Assembly (NCBI GenBank): GCA_001643675.2
Contig: LSRY02000063.1
Location: 1-64,000, forward strand
DNA length: 64,000 nucleotides
DNA from: Monocercomonoides exilis
Lineage: Eukaryota > Preaxostyla > Oxymonadida > Polymastigidae
Reading direction: 5' to 3'
Under the pieces are notes generated by a model. That model did not search any database and was not told where the DNA came from. It was given only the letters and a program-made list of their open reading frames with translations. Shown piece after piece: positions 57,099 through 64,000 of this stretch. The position numbers and the translations under genes were made by a program. Within the stretch, counting starts at the first letter, position 1, and the number at the start of each line of letters is the position of its first letter.

Positions 57099-58080
57099 TT
57101 CAATTTAAAAAAAAAGGCACCACATTGATAAGGCTTTCAAATGATACAGTTGTAAAATTTTATTTCTTGATAAAAATTAAAATTTGTTAGAATAAAGAAA
57201 AAATGAAGAAGACACTTGGAAAAAAAAAATCATATCGCACCATTTCATTATTTTTTTTTTCATCTGCTTTTTCATGCAACCAGCATAAAATATTATCTAA
57301 ATCGTGTAAATTTTGACTTCTGTATTTCTGCTCTTTGCCAACGAGCAATCAGAAAAATCGGAAATAACTTTAATCTTATCCAAAAATTATTCATAAAAAA
57401 AACTAATACTTTTCAGTTTCCTTCGACACTCTTCTTTTTTCTCTTCCTCGTTTAAAATCAAAAAGATGAATCGATTTCATAATGACAAAAATATGATAAT
57501 GAACAACAATACAAACAATTGCAATAATTTAATATATGAAATGATTATTTATCCATGAAATCTCTCCAATCGCTCTTTTCTGTTTTTTTTCCTTCAATTT
57601 AACATCATTCGAACGTGAGGAAAGTTGAGCTTGCTAAAGAAATCAATCAACTTTGATTCTTCAATTTTTTCATCATTGTTGACAAGTGAAAATCAAATCA
57701 GGAATTTCACCTTTTGTAGTTTGAAATCAATAGAAATAACGAAAGTTGAAAACTACATTTATAATGACAAAACCAAAATGATACAAAAACAGATACAATA
57801 AGAAACAAGGATTTGTTTACAAATAAATTCTCCTTTTTTCAAAAAACAAACTATGATAGCTGAAACTTCTTTTCATATATATGTGAGAACTGCGGTTAAC
57901 AACATATTTAAATTGATAGGTCATAGTTGAAATGAAAAACAATATTGATCAATCCCATATCAACATGATCAATCTCTTATTAATAATATTGTTATGAAAA
58001 TAATCGAAAAGTTTTTATAGAAACAATTAAACAAGAAATAGATAAATTTGATTCACTGTTATTTTATTATTTTTTCATTT

Positions 58081-58114
<34 letters not shown>

Positions 58115-58168
58115 ACATATCGACACTAGTTGATTTTTCGACCGACACAAAACACAAAAAATATAATT
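57099..58168. other. Right portion of El2, no gene seen
   Basis: AT-rich DNA with short meaningless frames. It has a run of about 29 A residues at 58084-58113 and a subterminal tcgaccgaca at 58138-58147, matching that of El1. Confidence 0.55.
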
Positions 58169-58183
58169 GTCGCAAAGGCTCAG

Positions 58184-58200
58184 TTAACTATGTGCGCCAT
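58184..58200 (-). pseudogene. Start codon fragment of the pogo-like transposase
   Basis: On the minus strand this reads ATG GCG CAC ATA GTT AAC, beginning at 58200. The ATA GTT AA part is the right-hand target duplication. The reading continues in frame at 52291 (ATA GTC AAC GAT GGA) on the other side of El2, placing the El2 insertion three codons into the gene. Confidence 0.75.
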
Positions 58201-59339
58201 TCTCTCCAGCGGATTCCGAAATTGCCTGTATTTGTCAAAATTTTTATGTAAAGTGACATAAGATCAAAAATGTGACCCATGGAAGTTAATTCATTATCAT
58301 TCCGTTTCCATAATTATTATAAAAATTTGAAACAAGCATGAAAATGTTCGTTTGTTAATTGCAAACTTATAAATGAGAAGAAATGTTTTGAAGCAAAAAA
58401 TTATACATCCAAGTATTTGATCAAAATTAAAATTTTTGTTATTCAGTGAAAAAGGGTTTTTCTTGATTTAACTGTTTTGCAATTGTTGATTTATGAAATT
58501 TTCATAGTATGTTTCGATTATTTTTTGAGAATATTTTTTCGATAATAAGAATTCTTGTATTGTATAAAATGGGTATTTTTCATTGCTCATAATGAACATC
58601 AATGTTTCATAGAAGCTAATAAAAATAATTAAAGTCAAAATAAAAAAAATTATTTTCAAAATTGATGGTTTGTGATAGGCCTGTGTGGCATGACAAATCA
58701 TAAAAGTCGTGTTGGTCAAATTACATCAGATAATTCCATTTTTAAATTTATTTTTGCACAATACAGTGAAAAGTGAATATTCATTTATTTTTTTGTCAGA
58801 CATAATTATGAACCTTCATTTTTTATACGATTCTTCTTTTTTTGAACCATAAATAAAACATTTTTTGAAAATTTTTAGTATGGATATTATTTCACATTGT
58901 GAAAATGCAATCAAGCAACGAAAAATCTCCTCGAATGAACAAACGTTACTGAAAGTTAATTACACATCATAATTGATGAAATCGAAGGAGATTAGCTTCT
59001 GTCAGCATTCCAATCATGAAAACAAAAAGTTTGCAAACAAACATAATTTTTAACGTGAAATATAACGATTTTTCTTTTCCACATTATTGAATAAATGTCC
59101 ATATTCAAGTGGTTTTTTAAAACAAGCGTTTGAAAAGACATAGGAGCAGACAACTTTTTTCTGTCAGCTGATGCAGTATAAAAGCAACAGAATGGATTTC
59201 AAAAAGAAGTGACAATGAGTGTATATCTTAAAGTTGCAATTTTAAAAGAGAAAACTCGCAAATAAACATCAAAAATTGTGTTTTCCGGGAGAATTGAATA
59301 CTCTCGAGCGAAAACAGAAGAATTTCTATTAATACTCAT
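58201..59339. other. AT-rich flank
   Basis: This is the 5' flank of the pogo-like gene and then generic AT-rich DNA. An 83-codon frame with one hydrophobic stretch (58719-58468, minus strand) is unrecognised and not called. No terminal repeat of the pogo element was identified. Confidence 0.45.
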
Positions 59340-60263
59340 TTGAAAGGGAATGCAGAATTAAATTTTTCTTCATACACATTTACAGGATACAGAACACAAT
59401 TAAAAGATGGGAAGATTGGCTTTGGAAATAGAATAATTCTGAAGTTGATTGATGATTGTTCTTCATATGTGATCTCATCCTCTGTTTTTGAGGCAGACAA
59501 GCCAAATATTGCTAAATATGGAAATGACCTGTTTGTTGAATCACCAAACTTGACAAAGAGCATCAAAAACACCTCCCTTCCATTTGTGACTGGGTATCTG
59601 CCCAATTTTTCCTTGGATTCTATGAGAGGCTTTGATGGGAGTGACGCAACGAACGCCATTCCATTGGTTTATTTCTGGCGAACATTTGGACCAGATATAT
59701 TTATTGGGAGCGAAGGTTGTGATGTGTGTATTTGCGGATTGTCAGATTATCCTTGCCTGTCAATCGACCATTCATTAACGAGATTGCCTGAAGGAAACGA
59801 AAGGAATATCAAGATCAATGGAAAAGGAATTCTTCAAAAGAGTGTCAATCTCGGTGTGGTGACGATAAAATCGGATAATAGCCTCATTTGCTCCTTGGAA
59901 TGTCGTGCTTCGCTTGAAGGATCAGAATAAGCAGCAATAAAGATTTCTGGGATCACAAATTTCGAACTGATACAGTTTGTGATTCCATCTTCATTTGCAA
60001 GTGGAGTGAATGTTTTGATGCAGGTTGGCTCAAGCGAGGGATTGTTGACTGAGAAAGACTGCTCATTCACCAAAAAACGAGATGACAGTGAAGAAGTAAC
60101 TCATTATGGACTGATCAAAGCAGAAGGAGGGACAGTTGTGTTGGACTTTGTGACAATGCAATCACTATGCTTTTCAAAAGATTTTGTTTCGGTGCTTTCA
60201 CCAACAATTCTGAATATCAAAAATCTGACAATGAAGAATGTTGAGCTGGAAGGGGAAAGCTGA
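59340..60263 (+). pseudogene. Beta-helix fragment of the surface receptor family
   Basis: Two frames (to 59930 and from 59979) share one phase and are separated by an in-frame TAA. They align with residues about 1270-1520 of the right-arm protein. KYGNDLFVES, IPLVYFWRTFGPDIFIG, the module signature CGLSDYPCLSIDHSL and NIKINGKGIL match GKNVFVSGW, IPLVVYLWSNWSGNGFV, CGYSEAPCSSIEHL and HINIVGTGAL. Similarity ends near VELEGES at the TGA. There is no ATG at the start of similarity and no membrane or kinase part follows. Confidence 0.8.
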
Positions 60264-62653
60264 TTGAGCATATCAAAGAGTTCAAAAAGAAAGAATAATG
60301 AAGAGGAACAAGATGTTATCGTTGAGTGGAGTTCATAGGAAGAAATCACCCAGAACACAACAAAAAAAAGAACTTTTAAACCAGAGTGAGCATCCGCTTG
60401 TTCGAGTCCCCGTTCTCTGTACTTATCCATCTCGATACTACAATCCAACACCACCCCGCCATCTTCGTTTCCTATGCAAACTTCCAGAGGGAGTGCCTGA
60501 TCTTCCTCTTCGACTTATCATTTTCACACTCTGGAAGTTTTGCAAAACACCACACCTGCAGCAGTCTCTTCCTCTCCTTTGTCCATCCTGCTTCGTTTTC
60601 CATCTCTCCTGCTGCACACACAGCGCAACTCAACTCCTCCATGCTCGCCATCAAGTATAATCCCTTGACTGTCTTCAACTGCTCTATCTTGCATCTTGTT
60701 TCACTTTCTTATCATTTCTCCTCTCCACCGCTGTCAACAACATAGCACTCATACATATTTTCCTTCAGGGGCTTTTGCTTTCAATCTGCTCCAGAGCGCC
60801 TCTGCATCCAGATTAGCTTCGTTTCATTTGGTGTTTTCATCGTGCGGAATCATATGCCTCCCCTCTTTAGCCAAAGGAGATCTCGCTTTTTCCGACTCAT
60901 ATTTCTTCGATTGAACTTATACAGGTCCCAGCACCTCCTTCGGCTCGTCTGTGCTATTTGTGTCTTCCCCATCCACATTTATAGTCCTGTTCAACTGCAA
61001 CTGCTTGCGACGTGATCAATTCTCTGGCAGCGAAGCAAAAAAACAGATACTCCAAGGAAACGTTGTTCTCGTGAGGAATGCACACGAACTCTCGTTGGTG
61101 GCGTGAATTATTGAAGATCTCACATCGAATGCTCTTCAAAAACAAAAAGGGAAAGCAGCCACAGCATTTCCTCGTTTATCTGTGCAACACAACAGCAGTC
61201 ATCATCAATCTCAATTTGGCAAGAGCAAATGATGGTGCTTTGTCTATCTCTATAAGTGCTGTCAACATCAAAGATTCAACTTTTTGTGGGCAACATCCCC
61301 TCTGGACGAAACAGCACTTCGTAAAGCAGACAATCGTCTTCCCTCCTGAAAATCACCTACTCCGATTTTAACTCGCTGACTATAGCGAACTTGATAGGAT
61401 TCATTCACACATCAATGATTTATTTGTTCTCATTTTCTTTAATAAAAGAAATTTGTTTTTTCAATTCTGGCTTGAATTAAATATTGATATATATTTTTGA
61501 CAATAAAAGATATATGATTTTCATTTGTTTTTCGTTGTTGATTAAAAATAGTTCTGAGAACGTTGAATTTGTGTGATTTTTGAAAACTTGACAAATAAGA
61601 CAATGATGTTAAACTGCACATGTTTGGCAAGACTTAATAAGAAAATTAAAGCGATACAGTGTAAATTTGAAAAACATTTAGAGCTCTTTGCTTTTGAGGT
61701 GTCAATAAACAAAAACTGTTAATGAAAATGGTGAATTCTCATCACAGGATATTTTTTCATCAGTTTTTTCAAAAATAGAAAAATGAAAACTGAAACAAGA
61801 ACAGAAAAAACGCAAACGTTTATCATCAAACACTTCGATAACTGTTAAAATCATTTGAAGCAATCAAATAATATAAATACAGTATTTTGAGATCAATAAA
61901 TGACAAATGAGAACATGTCACAGAAACAAATGAAAAGCATTGGCTTTTATGTTTCCACTCAATAAAATGCGCATATCAAAAAATGACAAAATGTCAAAAT
62001 GACTGATCTGACTTGTCAGTGACAGATCTGAAAAGTGACAAAACAACAATATTACAATTTGATCTATTTGTCACTTACAAAAAAATGATTAGAAAGTGTT
62101 TTAATTTTCATGGAAAGTTGAGTAAAATAAGATATAAAAACATAGATATGTTTATAAATGTTTAAAACGAAAAAATAAACAATTGTTTTAATTTTCACCA
62201 TAAAAAATTTGAGTTACAAAAAAAATTGACAAATTGAAAAAATTGTGTCTGTCACTTTTGAGTTTTATCCGATTTTTCGTGTCATGTCACACAGGATTAG
62301 CATCAAATAAAAGAGTCAGAATGAAAAACGATTTTTACAAAAATGTTAATACTTTGTTGAATTGGTGTAAATGTTTCAGAAAAACTATAATTTTAATAAA
62401 ATTTAGTTTAATTAATCAGGATTAATTTTTTGAAATGCATACGTTAAACATCTGCCTTTCTTCTTTAAATGAAAATTTATTTCACTCTGCCAAAAATTTC
62501 AATTTTAAAAAAACTTGAAAATTTTATATTATGGTAAATCAAAAGAAAAATTTTTCTTTTGCAACAACGAGCTATCGCGTTGTATAATATTTTGTATCTA
62601 TTTGGTCAAATTATTTTGAAAATCACTTTTTGTTCCTTTTATATATTTCGGGA
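60264..62653. other. Mixed region, possible further receptor-family decay
   Basis: 60300-61370 is less AT-rich than typical intergenic DNA. It has broken frames on both strands, including VNIKDSTFCG near 61262, which resembles a beta-helix rung. It may be more decayed receptor sequence, but I cannot align it confidently. 61380-62653 is AT-rich. 61914-62290 contains repeated tgtcac/gtgaca words and a small palindrome (gatctg...cagatc at 62005-62028). Confidence 0.4.
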
Positions 62654-64000
62654 ATGAATTCAGATGTGATTGTTGGAATAAATGATACTCACTTGAAAGA
62701 GGGAGCTTCTCTTGGAAATCCGCCAACTAAAATTATTTTATATTCTCGTCGTTGGTATATCCTTATAATATACTCGTTGAACTGTTTTCTTCTTTCAATG
62801 GAATTCTCAATATTCAATGCAGTTCCCAAATCATCAATGGAATATTATTCTCAAGCCAACTTAACAATGGAACTTATTAACCTTTGTTTATCATATTGTA
62901 TGTAATTGTTCTTTTTGTCCGATGGATTTAGTTTGAATTTTTGAATTAAAGCCACTTTATTTTCTTCTCCATTCATTCTTCTAACAATCTTTTTGGATAG
63001 CAAGTTTCACAATTTACGTTTGATAACTTTGCTATCATCGTGGAGCTTACTTTTATCTGATCTTGTTAGAATGCTACCAACTTGGATCCCTTCACTCCTT
63101 CCAAACGCTTTTGTGATAATGGTTATTGGGCAAGTTCTTAACCAAATAGGAGGATCATTTGCTTATCCGACACCTTCACTGGTAAGTGCAACATGGTTTT
63201 CAGCAAAAGAGAGAGCTATTATAACAGCTATTGGAACAGAATCCAACTATCTTGGTGTGGCTGTGGGATTTCTTGTTTATCCCCTCTTAATTACAAAAGG
63301 AAGCGATATTCCTGTGGTTCTTCTCTATCTTCTCATTGCGCAGGCGATATGCACACTATCATTAACAGTGTATTTCCCTGCGCGGCCTCCTACACCACCG
63401 TCTTTCTCAGAAGCATTGAAGCATGAGGAGTTGGAAAAAAACAGAAAAGAATCGTCCGCTTCATCTCATAATCTTTCTGCACCCACACCAGCATCTGCTC
63501 TTCCTTCCGCAACTGCAGCATCTCCAACTGCATCTTCCTCTTCGTCCTCCTCCTCTCTGCTCGATTCTCCTCCTGCGCTTCCACTTCCTTCGTCTCAACT
63601 TGCTTTCACTGAAACTGCAAAGCCGTCATTCTATCTCACGAAAGTTAAGCCAATCATCAGAGTTTTGTGCAAGCCAGCGATTGTCCTTCTGATTGTTGCG
63701 ATTTCGTTGGAAAGCGCTGCCGCACAGGCTTTTGCTGACAACGTCACCTATTTCTACACAGTCCTCGATTTCTCCGAATTTCAGGGCGGCATTTTTGCCT
63801 TTGTGAACTCAATTGCTTCTGTCGCAGGCACTTTTTGTGCGTCGTTTGTGGCTGAAAGGCTGCACAGGAAGCACAAGTGGATTCTGATGGCGATCTTCAT
63901 TTTGACTGACCTGTCGTACGTGTTCTTCTTGTTCGCTCTGCCTCTGCCAAAATTCGAGCCATCTTCAGCTTTTGCTCTTTCTTCTCAGCGCAAAATGGGA
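62654..64000 (+). CDS. SLC49 (FLVCR/DIRC2)-like MFS transporter, 3' end beyond window
   Basis: Exon 1 is 62654-62897 and exon 2 starts at 62952 after a 54-bp GT-AG intron, then stays open to the end of the window. The first helix begins after YSRRWYILIIYSLNCFLLSM, as in SLC49 members (RRW-F/Y). LDSKFHNLRLITLLSSW fits the helix 2-3 loop, and ATWFSAKERAIITAIGTESNYLGVAVGF fits the helix 4-5 signature of that family. A Ser/Ala/Pro-rich cytosolic loop (about 63420-63610) separates the two six-helix halves, and the second half is incomplete. Family members carry heme, choline or other small solutes across membranes. The substrate here cannot be told. FLVCR versus DIRC2 affinity is unresolved. Confidence 0.8.

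Larger units (their letters stand above)
52292..58183 (+). mobile_element. El2: hAT-like transposon inserted in the pogo-like gene
   Basis: The left end AGGCCTTTGCAAC (52292) and right end GTCGCAAAGGCTCAG (58169-58183) match the El1 termini. About 57 bases from the left end align with El1, including TTCGACAA...GACCGAC. Flanking 8-mers are ttgactat (52284-52291) and ttaactat (58184-58191): seven of eight bases match, and the pattern fits the hAT consensus nTnnnnAn. The pogo-like coding sequence resumes exactly across these flanks, which independently confirms both ends. Contents are a degenerate transposase (52583-55562) and, tail to tail, a C-terminal fragment of the surface receptor family (56451-57098). 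Confidence 0.85.

Noticed and set aside
60395-60425. A tRNA-like TTCGAGTCCCC box that could be a T-loop.
   Set aside because: No matching acceptor stem, anticodon arm or A box is present upstream.

Overview
The window is nuclear DNA of a microbial eukaryote. It has AT-rich intergenic DNA, short GT-AG introns (54-135 bp, longer where a microsatellite has expanded inside) and eukaryotic housekeeping genes (a karyopherin-beta2/transportin, a Leu/Arg-rich SLC49-like MFS transporter). It also holds hAT and pogo DNA transposons and a large family of beta-helix/transmembrane/pseudokinase surface proteins. TAA, TGA and TAG all serve as stops. An anaerobic excavate such as an oxymonad (Monocercomonoides/Blattamonas-like) fits this mixture, but that placement is inference from gene style, not from a marker gene.

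Layout. (1) 1-24430: a giant inverted repeat, two arms of about 11.7 kb around a 970-bp unique spacer. Each arm holds one copy of an 8.1-kb intron-less gene for a giant secreted/transmembrane protein: signal peptide, four beta-helix modules, one membrane span, degenerate kinase C-lobe. The right copy (minus strand) is open over 2709 codons. The left copy is broken, almost entirely by one-base homopolymer differences. The outer edge of the repeat is base 1 of the window. (2) 24748-29140: an eight-exon transportin gene, minus strand. (3) 29467-35336: an uncharacterised paralogous family with one fragment and two multi-exon genes on opposite strands. (4) 36184-39810: a proline-rich protein and a secreted GH13 alpha-amylase. 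(5) 39941-48436: a degenerate hAT-like transposon (El1) carrying a transposase and, tail to tail, a fragment of the surface-protein gene. (6) 49130-50443: another surface-protein remnant, unusually GC-rich. (7) 50828-58200: a pogo/CENP-B-like DDE transposase split near its start codon by a second hAT-like element (El2, 52292-58183), which again carries a C-terminal fragment of the surface-protein family. (8) 59340-60263: a further surface-protein fragment. (9) 62654-end: an SLC49 (FLVCR/DIRC2)-like transporter, cut by the window end.

How it fits together. The window looks like a dynamic, possibly contig-end or subtelomere-like region. A giant surface receptor-pseudokinase family occurs at least six times (one intact, five broken), is duplicated as a palindrome, and is associated with hAT elements. 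The most notable observation is that two independently inserted hAT elements, each with its own target-site duplication, both carry pieces of this receptor gene in the same position and orientation. That raises the possibility that the receptor gene is, or was, transposon cargo.
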